Below, piece by piece: positions 1-11,079 of a DNA stretch of 64,000 bases (positions are counted from its first letter, which is position 1; each line of letters begins with the position of its first letter). Source of the stretch: Nageia nagi (lineage: Eukaryota > Pinophyta). A program made the translations under genes and the position numbers. The stretch covers positions 193,998,001 through 194,062,000 of the forward strand of contig JBITNC010000001.1 of NCBI GenBank assembly GCA_050084985.1, read 5' to 3'. The notes below the pieces were generated by a model. The model saw only the letters and a list, made by a program, of their open reading frames with translations. It made no database searches and had not been told where the DNA came from.

Positions 1-1050
1 TAGTTCATTGTAAATCCTTGTTTATATTTTGTTGGTTGATGCTCACTCAAACATATGTTCACAATGTAGTAAAATATTTGAATTACTTGTACTATCTAAT
101 GCATCAACAAAATTGAGCTAGACAACTATACTTGGGAAAAGAGATATATGCAAGTAGTTCTATATCCTTAATGTTATGATTTTATTGAATCATATAATAT
201 TAATAAAATGTAGATATAGATATACATAGTAACATAAGCATAATTAATATAAAAATTATGGAATATATTCATTGAATATGGTTGCTTTATATGGATGTTT
301 TTCTTCATATGGGTCAAAGTAATTTTATATTTGCTTATATCATTCCCCATTCAAATAGTTTGCCTATATTAAAATGCAAGAACATGGACAAAATTAGGAC
401 TTGGTATTAAAATTATTTCTCTAAAATAGATAGTATTCAAGAGCTAAAAATTGAGTAATACTCAAAATTATGGTTCATAATAAATAATAGATTATATCAC
501 AAACTAACCTTGCACATTTTGATCTTGTAAACCATTGTGCTATATAATGTTAAACAAAATGTTACTCTAAAAAGGATTGAGAGAGGTGAAGAATAAATAT
601 GACCTATGATGGTTAAATCATGTTCAAGATGAAATATACATACTTACAAACATATACTCCACTTTAATTTTATGAATTAAATATTATGCATGCTTACAAT
701 TACACAATCAAAAGGAAATTGTGTTAGGGTTTCTTATTCCACTCATGTTCACATCACCTCAAAAGCTTACTTTATGGGGACAACATTACCTCTAATATTC
801 AACATCATGGTGATATTTATCATCTAAGTCTAAATTTTGCATGGGTATTATGAGAGTTCATTAATCTTTAGGGAGTTATTGACCTTTGGGAAGGCCATTG
901 ATTATGCCTTGTAGAATGCCAAGCTCATTAGTTACAAATAGCATTGATATAGTTATGGAAATATCATCTTAGTAAAATGACATGCATTTTTTTAATATAG
1001 GAAAATTAAAATAACTTAAAATAGAAATATACAAGCTACTATTGGAAAAA

Positions 1051-3330
1051 TGTATGGATGAAATTTAACAACAAATTCTAATAGTAATAAATTTTTTGAA
1101 GTAGATGATGATAGTCATGCTAATCAAAAGAAAGAAAACTATTCCATGAAATCTTTGGAACATCTTCTAATGGAGATGAAGTGGACGTAGATGATGTTAA
1201 GCATAGCAATCATGATAAGAAAAAGTACAAGCAGTAAAAATATTTCAAATTCAATGATTATAAAATTTTGATTGGTTGCATACTATCAAATTTGGTGATG
1301 TTGATGTTATGAAATGCTAGTATTGTGAAAACTATAAAATGGTTAGACCTTGAGGTATAGGAAATGGTTGTGTAAATTTTCAATATGATGCTCTTATTAC
1401 TCATGAAAAGTCATTTATTTATAAAAATGATAAGGGAATATGGTTTGATGCAATAGAGAGAAAGATGAAATCTATACCAGATCATATTATACAAATTGTA
1501 GATGTTAATAAAAAAAGAGTAATTTCTACAATAAAAGTAGCTTATTTTATTTTTTGAGAAGATTTATCCTTGTCTACATATGAGAAACTTTATAATTTTT
1601 CATGGATATGAAAACACTAAATATGCCCAAATCTCAATATTATCCTTCATACACAAATCGTAAAGCTACAAATGACTTTTTTAATTGTATTTCATAATAT
1701 CTTGAATAATACCAAACAAAATATATGTTGGAAAGTCCATTTTTCTCTTTAATGGTTCATGAAAGTACTAATTGTACTTTAGAAAAATATCTTATAGTGT
1801 ATGCAACATATTTAGATTTGAAAGGTATAGGAGCACCTACTTCATAATTTATGGAGCTCAAAGATGTACCATATGGAAAAGGAAAAATAATATATATGAT
1901 ACTATAAATCATATAATTAATTCTAGAGGTATTTTATCATAATATTTGATATTAGTTTCAATAGATGGTGCTTTAGCAATGGTCAAAAATGAAAATGGAT
2001 TTGTTTCTTTCTTAAAAAAAATTGTTACAAACCTTATCATAGTTCATTGTATAGCTCATAAAGAAGCTCTAGCAGCACCAAATGCTTCTAAAAATGTACT
2101 AGAGCTAGTGCATATTGAAAAACTTACAAATAAAGTGTATTCTTGGGTTCAAAACTCACCAAAAGGAGTAATTAATTGATTGATATACAAAGAGTTATGG
2201 AAATTGGTGTTTTAGATATTTTACAAATACATGAAGTGAGATCTTTATCAAAAGGAGAGGTTATCATAAGACTAGTAAAGCTTATGCCTAGTATATTAAC
2301 CATATGGAAAAATGATAAGAAATATTCTTCATGGTATGACAAAGCACATATATATTATACTCAATTTTATTTACATATGCTTGTTGACATATTGAGTGAG
2401 TTAAATAAGTTGAATAAGTTATTTCATGGAGAAAATATAGACATTACAGGTATTAGGTTAGCTCTTGATGTAACTATAAACACATTAACTAACTGATTTC
2501 TAATAGAAAAAACATTTATAGATGGAACAAATCATCTCTCAAGCTTTTTCAGATTCTCAATATGAATTTATTTAAATAAAAGAATAAGATAATATTATTG
2601 AAAAAAATGATTTATTATATAAATCTATTTCATCTTTAGAAATGATTATTTCAATGATGGAAGGAAACAAGGTATCAAAGTTTCTATAGAAGGCATGTAA
2701 GAGAGTTTTCACCAACTTACAAAAGATTATGTTTAGTCTATCATTAATTGTTTAAATACAAGGTTTCCAAATCTTCCATTATTTAATGCAACAAAGATTT
2801 TTAGCCCTTCTTTTTATTCAAAATATCATCAAACCAGAGAAAAAAATTCAAAGCAATGGTTAGAAAATCTTCTTCAATATCTACAACATAATGTCTCATA
2901 TGGAATTGCACCTATTTTTTATGCCAAATATTGTAAAAGAGAGTTGCTTTCTTTTGTTGATTCTTTAAATTTAGCTTGTGAGGGTTTTTCAATGAAAGAA
3001 GCATGGAAGACATTTCATAATACAAAGTAATGGCATAAAAATTATCCTCATATGATGAAATTATGGTAGACTATACTTTGTATTCTTGCAAGTACAATAG
3101 ATTATGAAAGAGTGTTTTCTAAATAAAATATCATCAAAGATATTAGAAAATCAAAATTGGAGCTACATATATTAGATGCACTTATGAGAATATCATTAAA
3201 TGGACTTGCAACAATAGATATTCATTAGAATGAAGTTTATGATATTTGGAGAGATGTAAATCTAAGATGAACTCTTGAACTTTAGAATGAACGTTATATT
3301 TTTCAAAAGGTTGATTTCTAGAATTATTTT
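1051..3330 (+). pseudogene. hAT-superfamily transposase pseudogene (TTF zinc finger/DUF4371/dimerisation type)
   Basis: Relic of a cut-and-paste transposase of the ZMYM/SCAND3-like hAT group. Conceptual translation shows the family's blocks in order. A TTF-type zinc finger lies at about 1310-1420 (YCENYKMVRP, then NFQYDALITHEKS). A DUF4371 segment covers about 1440-2170 and includes DGALAMVKNENGF and IIVHCIAHKEALA. The conserved LQIHEVRSLSKGEVIIRLVK stretch is at about 2222-2281. The C-terminal hAT dimerisation block is at about 3080-3210 (STIDYERVFSK, then LDALMRISLNGL). The longest open stretches are 1946-2179 and 2176-2496, in different frames, so there is a frameshift near 2176. Several stops sit where the family has Trp or Gln, for example after MVRP and after TLTN. 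It cannot be active. Terminal inverted repeats and the 8-bp target duplication were not found, and the N-terminal boundary is approximate. Confident as to family, less so as to exact ends. Confidence 0.85.
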
Positions 3331-4996
3331 TCTAATGCAATGATGCTAAAATCTTATAACATTGTATCTTTTGAAAAAATGATCTTTTTGTAAGCTTTAC
3401 AAAATTATAATACTTCCACTTTTATAATAAGTTTTTTTATCATCGAGAGTATTTGCAATAGCCATCGGATGTCTTAAGAAGTCTTGCAACCCAATGATAG
3501 TGAACCACAACTAATCCCTCAGGGAATGGTGCATCGCCCACTAGCATGTCACCCCAAGGTAAACCAAAACTAAGTTAATTTTGTTATATGCATTACACTC
3601 ATGGCTGTAGTATTACATTTCATTACACTCACATTTTCATGGTTGTAGCATTACATAACATTTCATTACAATATATTTATTATAATTACATTTTTATGGT
3701 CACCACATTTTAATAAGATTCTCATTTGGCATAGTTCAAAAGCATTCATATAATTATAGATATGGTTGTAGCTTACAATAACATGTTCATTATTATAACA
3801 TTCTCATGATTGTAATATTACAATAGCATTCTAAGCATCATATCATTTTTGTAAAATTCTAATTTGAGATAGTTCAAAAGAATTATTGTAATTCTTTGTT
3901 TGTATAATATTATTACCTAATGAGATTTGGGTATGAACCTATTGAATTCATTCTTGAATTATAAGATAAAAAGATTATTTGTATTCAAAAATTAGATGTA
4001 TAATTTGATGATTACTTCATGGATATTAATATTATGATATTTTCATGTATTATGTATTACTTCTTGGTACTATTGCATGTGTGTTTGTTATGATTATAGG
4101 TGCAACTACCAATAGATGGGAGGGGGATTTGATGAAAATGTTGAGGTTGATATCATTGCATAGGTAGTGCTACTACGTTATAAGTTAATATGTCACCATG
4201 AAGATAGCTCAAGAGGTAAGCCTATCATATTGGTTTTGCATAGCTTAAGGATTGGGTAAGAAATTTCATCATAAGATGAAACCCATAGGGCCTTCTTATA
4301 TGTATGTGTATTGATATAGTGCTTAATGAGGTTTAAAAGTGTGATGTATTATTTGATAAGTTTGAATGATTTTAAATATTGTTACAACCATATACTAAAT
4401 ATCTATTTAAAACAATTTTGATTAATTAGAAGACTTGTTATACTTAAACTCATGTTGAACTAATAAGAGAGTTGAATTCTTCTTGATTTGATGGGTTATA
4501 ATGAGTGAATAGTATAAAATATGATTTTTGATTTTTATATTATGATAAATGCAATTGTTGAGTCCATTGTTGTATATTTTGATATTATGATAAAAATGGA
4601 ATATGGTTTTGATTTTTATTTATTTTGAAAGATTAGAACTATTATTGTTGTATGAATATGTATGTTCTTGTTGTATGAATCTCAACTGAAGGTATCTATT
4701 AGTAATCATAAAGCTACATTTAGGATGAGCTATTATGATCCCATCAAATCTCCCAAATCCAATCCTATTGATCATATAGAAGATATAACAAAACCAAGTT
4801 TAGCTTTCCATAATGAGAGTATAATTCTATTTTCAAGTTTAAATATGTTATAGTACCATGTTGTTTTCTCAAGAACTATAGTAGCAATGCATTGGTTCAA
4901 TTGAAAGTTATCATATATTTTATCTCTATGTTGAACTTTGATATTGAAGAAAGAGTCGAATATTGATAAGGAAAAAAACAATATTGTTATGATAGG
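3331..4996. other. AT-rich stretch without a recognisable gene
   Basis: No family-level similarity recognised in six frames. It begins in the tail of the hAT relic. At about 3590-3690 there is a loose two-copy repeat built on attacactcatggctgtag / catttcattacactcac words. Short open frames at 4662-4853 (+) and 4772-4981 (-) overlap each other and resemble nothing known. Confidence 0.5.
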
Positions 4997-5469
4997 ATTG
5001 AATCATGGATGTATACATTTGTACTAAAGTAGAAACAAATTAATGTACTTTAATGTAAAGATCAATTTTATATAGTAGAAATTTATTTTCAAAAGAAGTT
5101 TATGTAATTATCATTGATATTTTTGTAAAAAAAATTATATTAACTAAAATATTTCTTTTGAATGAAATTTGTAAGAATGTTATGATGATGCTAAATTGGT
5201 AATCATTAGTGGATTTTACATTAATACCAATTATTGAATCATGGATGTATCCATTTGTACTAAAGTAGAAACAAATTAATGTACTTTGATGTAATGATCA
5301 ATTTTCTACAGTAGAAATTGATTTTCAAAAGAAGTTTATGTAATTATCATTGATATTTTTGTAAAATATCTTATATTAATTAAAATATTACTTTTGAAAA
5401 TTTGTAAGAATGTTATGATGATGCTAAATTGGTAATCATTAGTTGATTTTAAATTAATACCAATTATTT
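4997..5469. repeat. Two-copy tandem duplication, ~236-bp unit
   Basis: The block starting attgaatcatggatgta at 4997 recurs at 5233. Both copies run through the same landmarks (gtactaaagtagaaacaaat, ttttcaaaagaagtttatg, gttatgatgatgctaaattgg) and end in attaataccaattatt. The copies differ by scattered substitutions and small indels, so the duplication is not recent. Confidence 0.9.
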
Positions 5470-5842
5470 TATAGGTATTATTTTTTTTTAACCATAATTT
5501 TTTTAACTTAAACATGCAATGAAATTTTTTAATTATAGTATCATAGGTAATAAAAAATTGTAACCATAATTTTTTTACTTAAATAGGCATTTTTATTTTG
5601 AAATTCCAGCTATGATCCCTAATATTAAATTTTAATATACTTGATGTCATATTTAGCATCAACCCTAGTGTTAGGGTTCATTTTAATATTCATTCTATGA
5701 AACTCATTTAGATAATTTAAGGAGAGTTGATTTCATAATCAAGGTGATTTGAAGCAAATTTTAAAAATTCAAAATGGCAACTTTAAATAGGAAAAAATAA
5801 AAAATTAGTGATTAGGTGATCTCTAAAAATATTAGCAACAAG

Positions 5843-6178
5843 CTACCACCTCATGGTGGCAAGTTGATAATGCACACCGATAGGATACCACTGTACAATT
5901 GTAGGATACCATTACATGGTGATAGCTTTCCACCATCCAATCATAACTTGCCACCACACGATGGTAAGCTACTATTGCATGATGATAAGACAACATCACA
6001 CCATAAAAGTTTTCCACCATGCAAAGATACTCTACCATCAAAATGAGGCAAAATTTCATGAAGAAGAGGTATAATGCCATTAGATGGAGGTAAAATGCCA
6101 CTGGGAAGAGGTAAAGTTTCACTAGGAAAAGGTAGTATGCCAACAGGAAGAGGTAAAATACCTTCATATGATTGTAGA
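5843..6178. repeat. 21-bp minisatellite, about 16 units (heptapeptide-coding in both directions)
   Basis: A 21-bp period is kept for ~336 bp. Read on the plus strand it gives heptads such as LPPHGGK, IPLHGDS, LPPHDGK, MPLGRGK and MPTGRGK, with stops only in units 10 and 11. The minus strand also has a periodic open frame (5941-6192; heptads such as GILPLPV and ETLPLPS). Units have diverged strongly but keep length and phase. No signal peptide or flanking domain was seen, so this may be a non-coding minisatellite rather than a proline-rich protein. Confidence 0.85.
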
Positions 6179-6699
6179 ATGAGGAAAATCAACTACAAAT
6201 CCCATGAAATAAAATTAGAATGAGAATAAATATCACCATATACTCATAACTATCCTCAAATCCTATGGTGATATGCTCACTCTAATCATTGCAATCTTCT
6301 AGTCATATCTAGTAGAAAATAGTAATGGATGTTTAAAAAAATATCTAAGTTAAATTTAGAATATAATATTTATCTTAGGCATTTTACCATTTAATATTTC
6401 TAAATAGAGATAAAAAAAATTAAAATATAAATTTGGGTTGGTAACCTAGGTAAAAAAAATTAGAAATATTTAGCAATATTAGCCTTTTTGCAACTCTCAA
6501 AAATTGCCATTTTTGATGTCAAGGATCCTTAAAATTTTCTTATTAGCAAATACTCATGGCTAAAATAAACCCTTCCTAGCATCAAAAAGGTTATAGCATT
6601 AATGATAACATCAAAGATATATGCACAATGTATGTAAATTTGATATACACATGAGGTATGTAATTGATATACATGTAGGGCTTATAATTGATATATGCA
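6179..6699. other. AT-rich stretch, no gene seen
   Basis: No recognised coding or RNA feature. The sequence is AT-rich with scattered poly-A and poly-T runs. Confidence 0.5.
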
Positions 6700-6800
6700 C
6701 ATAGTTTGTATATTAATTTATGGGCTCTTTTTTGTGCATATCCTACAATAATTAGATTCCATGAAACTTTATTTGCTTCATCCACTAGACCTAAATGATT
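6700..6800 (-). pseudogene. PPR motif fragment (minus strand)
   Basis: The minus strand reads VDEANKVSWNLIIVGYAQK. This matches the junction between PPR motifs of PLS-class proteins, where VVSWNAMIAGYAQ is typical. Only about one motif survives before the frame runs into low-complexity sequence. Its orientation is opposite to the main PPR array that begins 1.1 kb to the right, so this is either an inverted scrap or another locus. Confidence 0.65.
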
Positions 6801-7375
6801 TCATGCATGTACAACACATACAAAAATATACCAAAAAAGGCCTTTTTTGGCAGTTCAAAATCCCCATCAAATAAATTTAGTGGCAATATCACGATTTCTA
6901 TTATTAAGGGTGTCTCTAAAAATCCTAACTCTATGGTTGTAATTCAAACTCATCATTATAAAGTTGAATATCCTATCATATAATCTCCCTTAAATAATCC
7001 TATGGGTATTTAAGATTACTATGTGTACCCACCACCTAATACTTTAAGGGGTGTGTACTACATACCATAATATAAGTGAAGGGAGTAAGTTATGCCTACT
7101 GCTAAATTGTTATTATTTTAAAAATATAGACATAGTATTGAAGTATTATTCCATCATGTGGAAGAATGATTACAAACTACATCATCCTCAATTACCTAAG
7201 GTGAAACATGAAGCTCAATCATAATGGTAGCCATGGGCTCCCAAAGGATGATTGAGTGGAACTGACTAGTCACTATTTACTCCTTACCCATCCTAGTCCA
7301 AGGACTAGCAGCACCTATGATCCAATACATAGATATGAAATGATCCTGAGTGCACCTTATAAAATGATCTAAATT
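6801..7375. other. Unassigned sequence
   Basis: Nothing recognised. The open frame at 6795-6983 (+) has no family features and partly overlaps the antisense PPR scrap. Confidence 0.45.
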
Positions 7376-7695
7376 TGGAATTATAATTTTTCTTCCAATG
7401 TTACATCTATGCCTACTTAGGGGATTTAGAGTTTGTCATCTTAAAGATCAAGTGATGCATCATACCGTGTAGAATTGTGAGACTTGAAATCTAAACATGT
7501 AATGAATTTTTTATTTAATGTTCTCATAATGATAATTATCATTATGGTAAAATCTAATAAATAAAATTCATATCATGTCTAAAATTTAAGTCCTCATGAT
7601 TCTACATGGTATAAAGCATTACTTGAGCTTCATGATGAAAAATGAAATTTAGTACGTATGTGTAGGTATAGCATGGAAGGAAAATTTATCATTAC
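7376..7695. repeat. Long foldback (near-complete inverted repeat, ~150-nt arms)
   Basis: The left arm (7376-7534) is an imperfect reverse complement of the right arm (7537-7695). Mirrored pairs include tcttcc 7391-7396 with ggaagg 7675-7680, ataccg at 7462 with ggtat at 7609, and agaattgtgagactt with aagtcctcatgattct. The centre is a perfect 22-bp palindrome at 7525-7546, around gataattatc. Sums of paired coordinates are 15071 to 15075, so the arms stay in register with only small indels. A transcript of either strand would fold into one long hairpin. It could be a foldback/MITE-type element or a hairpin small-RNA precursor. No terminal duplication was identified. Confidence 0.85.
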
Positions 7696-7789
7696 ATAAA
7701 AATATAAATGATAGATACGTACATATAATCTACTCAAAACCTACATCCCAATTCCAAATCACTGATCAAAGGCATATTATTTCCAATAC

Positions 7790-9003
7790 ATATTCTAAAA
7801 AGATCAAATATTGTATCCTAAAGCCAAACTCTATATCCTTTGCTAATATTCTTTTAGGATGTGCACCATGGGAGATATAAAAGAGGATATGGAAATATAT
7901 CAAATATTAGTTTAAAATGGTTATGCAATGAATTTTGTGGTTGTGAATTCCCTAATAGGAATGTATGCAAAATGTGAAAGAATACACAAGGAATGAGAAT
8001 TATTTAACAAGATGCATGATATAGATATAGTTTCATGAACTGAAATGATATTAAGGATATGCACAAAATGGGTTTTATGAAAAGGTTCTAGATAATTTTA
8101 AGAAGATACAAATGTCATATGTAAATCCAAACTCTATAACCTTTTCCAACATGTACCACAATGGGAGCTCTAGAAGAAGGTATGGACCTTTGTCAAAGAG
8201 TAATTGGAAATGGTATAGAATGTTATGGTTGTGAATTCCCTAATAGGCATGTATGAAAAATATGGAAGAATACATAATGATAGATAATTATTTAACAAGA
8301 TGCATGATACAAACATAATTTCATGGAATGCTATTATCTTGAGGATATGCACAAATAGATTTTTTACAAAGGCTCTAGAGATTTTTAAGCAGATGGAATT
8401 TTCATACATAAAGCCAAAATTTGTAATATTTACCATAATTATTTCATCATGTGCCATTATAGGAGCTCTAAAATAAGGTATGGACATTTATCAAAGAGTA
8501 TTCAAAAATGGTTCTGTAGTGAATATTATGGTATTGAATTCCCTAATAGGCATTTATGCAAAATATGGAAGAATACACAAAGCATAAGAATTGTTTAACA
8601 AGATATGATGCAAACACAGTTTCATGGAATGCAATTATCTTGAGGATATGCACAAAATAGGTTTTTTAAAAAGGCTTTAGAGACTTTTAAGTAGATAAAA
8701 TTATCATATGTGAAGCCAAACTTTGTAACCTTTTACAATATTCTTCTAGCATGTGCCTCCATAGGAGCTCTAGAAGAAGGTATGGAAATCGATCAGAGTA
8801 GTTTAAAATGGTTTTGCATTGAATGGTGTGGTTTTGAATGCTATGATAGGCATGTATGAAAAATGTGGAAGATACACAAGGCCTAAGAATTATTTAACAA
8901 GATGGATGATCTAGACATAGTTTCATGGAATGCAATGATCTTGAGTATATACAAAAAATAGGTTTTCTAAAAAGGCTTTAGAGAATTTTATGTAGATTCA
9001 ATT
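7790..9003 (+). pseudogene. Tandem PPR pseudogene array, left part (about 4 triplet units)
   Basis: PPR proteins bind organellar RNA, each ~35-residue motif contacting one base. Here four ~300-bp units (three PPR motifs, PLS type) are readable. Each runs through words equivalent to LACATMGALEEGM, IHQRVVENGF, VVVNSLIGMYAKCGRI, ELFNKMHD and DIVSWNAMI, then an aromatic Gly-Tyr-Ala-Gln-like segment. The recurrent anchor ccctaatagg or its equivalent starts at 7950, 8238, 8541 and 8841 (spacings 288, 303, 300). Frameshifts and stops occur in every unit, so this is not a functional gene. The array is cut at 9004-9008 by element A and resumes at 18067. Confidence 0.85.
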
Positions 9004-9008
9004 GTTAG
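9004..9008. repeat. Target-site duplication of element A (left), GTTAG
   Basis: GTTAG directly precedes the TG of the left LTR. It recurs at 18067-18071 directly after the right LTR, where the interrupted PPR sequence continues. Confidence 0.85.
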
Positions 9009-9562
9009 TGTTATAACTAAAATAATAATTATCACATTTATTTACAGAATAATTAAATTCTCCAATTAACTAAAATAATAGGAAATCGATAACATGAAAG
9101 ATGAAAAATATCAACTTGACCTTAACCTATCAAAATTGTATTAACAAAAGATAAAAATATGTACTTTACCTATGATGATGAATGGATGTGAGATTTAATC
9201 AAGAGAGGATGAATGATGATCTTCTCCAAAATAAAGAGCCATCAATTTGGCTTTAACCCAATGATGATTCTAGAAACCTAGTAATAGTGCCCAACCATCT
9301 TTCTAGAAGCATCGATTCTAAGCTCAATATTGTCATCCCACCTTCAATGTTCTAAATCTTGATCATGAAGGGATAAAAGATTGCAAGAATGTAGAGCTTA
9401 AAGTATAAAAAAATACAAAGATGATAGATTGCATTAAGAAAAATTGATCAATATTTACATAAGTATATTTTCACCTACCAAGGATTTAGGATCATGTCAT
9501 GTCATATCATATCTTTGATCATGAAAAACCCCTCCACCTTTATAGGAAATAGTTCTAGTGCT

Positions 9563-9986
9563 TGATGGAATTGAAGGATTCCTTGAACTAATATCACCTT
9601 AAAGCTTCTCCAACAAATCTAACATTCATCCTTCTAGTAAAGCAATAATCAATCACACATAAAATAACACATCATGTATAGTGGTTCCTCCATCTCTTGG
9701 GAGTACATCCACTTTGAACCATCATTTTATTACTTATCACAAGATAACTCCCCTACAAATTCTAGACAAGCATTACCATACTTCATCAACTTACATAATG
9801 AGAGGGGTACCTCTCTATTTATAAGAAGAAACCCAACTTTTAACCTTCATTTTATCCAAGGGTAAGGTTAACAGTGTTTTTATATTTATTCTCTTAATGT
9901 TTTAAGGTATATAAAGATACTTTAAGCATTTATTAAATTTACATTAAAAAGAAATATTATAGAATATTACATTACAATTTCTAATA
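9563..9986 (-). mobile_element. Solo LTR nested in element A's LTR
   Basis: 424-bp insertion, absent from the partner LTR at the same place (about 17915), flanked by the perfect 5-bp duplication GTGCT at 9558-9562 and 9987-9991. On the minus strand it starts TATTAGAAATTGTAATG, consistent with TGTTGGAA after C-to-T decay, and ends CCATCA. The first ~110 bp of the same LTR family occurs in the opposite orientation at 31875-31985. A canonical TATA box is present on the minus strand. No internal region remains, so it probably arose by LTR-LTR recombination. Confidence 0.85.
9811..9823 (-). promoter_or_regulatory. TATA box of the nested solo LTR
   Basis: The minus strand reads TATAAATAGAGAG, a textbook plant TATA box. 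It is placed mid-LTR, where the U3/R boundary of an LTR promoter is expected. Confidence 0.6.
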
Positions 9987-10162
9987 GTGCTAAGGCTCCT
10001 CCTTAGGTTTATTGTGATGTTAATCCGGTCTATTACCATATAACATAAAAGTAGATGAGAGTACACATAGAAAAGAGTATTTATTTAATAAATTAAATAA
10101 ATCATTTCAAATATCTAAAAAGGTATTTTAATTAAATTAAAAATCCTTTTTAAGTGTTAACA

Positions 10163-11079
10163 GATGCTCCACTTTGAATATATTTTGATGCTTTTGAGAT
10201 AAAAGGAAATCAAAACTAGAATTGAAAGTATAATAAGATAAGTAAGAAACTACTCCCTAAAAAGTTGTGACATGGTGGTAGCTTCAGATACCTTGATTTT
10301 TTCTTATGTTATGCCCCCTCTTTGACTTGGTTGTGACATGATGGAGATCACATCATAGGAGAAATCCAATGCATAGAAAAAAGGGTACCTAAAAAGAGCT
10401 TAGACAAGAGATGTTTCACATAATATATCTAAAATATTAATATGATATGGAAAGTATGATAAGTAATAAGGAAGCAAACTTTTCCTTGGTGACTTACCCA
10501 CAAAGATGAGATGAAGATGGTAAGAAATTTTGGATTGATCAGCTTGGTTTTCTCAAGCCACCATCTTACCATGGATTTTGATATGAATGTACCTTCCTTA
10601 CAAAGGTACCAAATGATAAGATTGACCCTTCCTTACAAAGGCATAAGATGATAAGAATGAAACTTCCTTACAAAGGCATCAAATGATAAAAATGAATCTT
10701 TCTTATAAAGGTGTAAAATGATAAGAGTGATAAACTTAGTTTCACAAGCCACCATGTTGCCATGGATTAGCAAATAAGAGTGCCTCTTTCTTACAAAGGA
10801 AGCCAATGATATGAAAAAAATATGAAATACCAATTTGATATGTTTTGATAAACATTATTGATAAGCATATTATTTAACAAAAATGATATGAAAGTAAAGG
10901 AAAGAATTACCTTTTTTATTGATTTACTATTATATGGAAGCGATAATCAATTTTTGAACTTTTTTGTAAAATCAAGTCTAATGATGTCACTAGGAATGTA
11001 GTGGCATTGCTAGGTTATAAACTCATTTTCTTGAAATGTTAGTATGGAACAACGAATATATACATAATTTTACAAAAAA
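10163..11079 (-). other. 3' non-coding tail of element A
   Basis: Region between the pol stop and the 3' LTR with no coding similarity. Long 3' tails are usual in Tat-type elements. It contains the 35-bp tandem repeats listed separately. Confidence 0.6.
10528..10820. repeat. ~35-bp tandem repeats in element A tail, bracketed by a second repeat
   Basis: Units built on ccttccttacaaagg followed by about 20 bp ending in atgataag-aatga start near 10592, 10627, 10662 and 10697, with a fifth partial unit near 10787. They are flanked by two copies of a longer word containing caagccaccat-ttgccatggat (about 10552-10578 and 10736-10770), so the block looks locally duplicated at two scales. Confidence 0.8.

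Larger units (their letters stand above)
9009..10162 (-). repeat. 3' LTR of element A (carries nested solo LTR)
   Basis: Begins TGTTATAACTAAAATAATAA and ends GTTAACA on the plus strand. It is homologous along its length to 17365-18066 except for a 424-bp insertion at 9563-9986. The flanking purine-rich stretch on the minus strand (aaagtggagcatc, just right of 10162) fits a polypurine tract. A TATA-like word (minus-strand cctataaagg, about 9538-9548) lies upstream of the expected transcription start. Confidence 0.88.

Noticed and set aside
5832-6192. Long minus-strand frames suggesting a proline-rich secreted protein
   Set aside because: Explained by the 21-bp periodicity, which opens frames on both strands; no start context or domain.
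7861-9003. CRISPR-like regular spacing of repeated words at ~300 bp
   Set aside because: Units are contiguous coding-derived PPR triplets, with no short repeat/unique spacer structure, in plant DNA.
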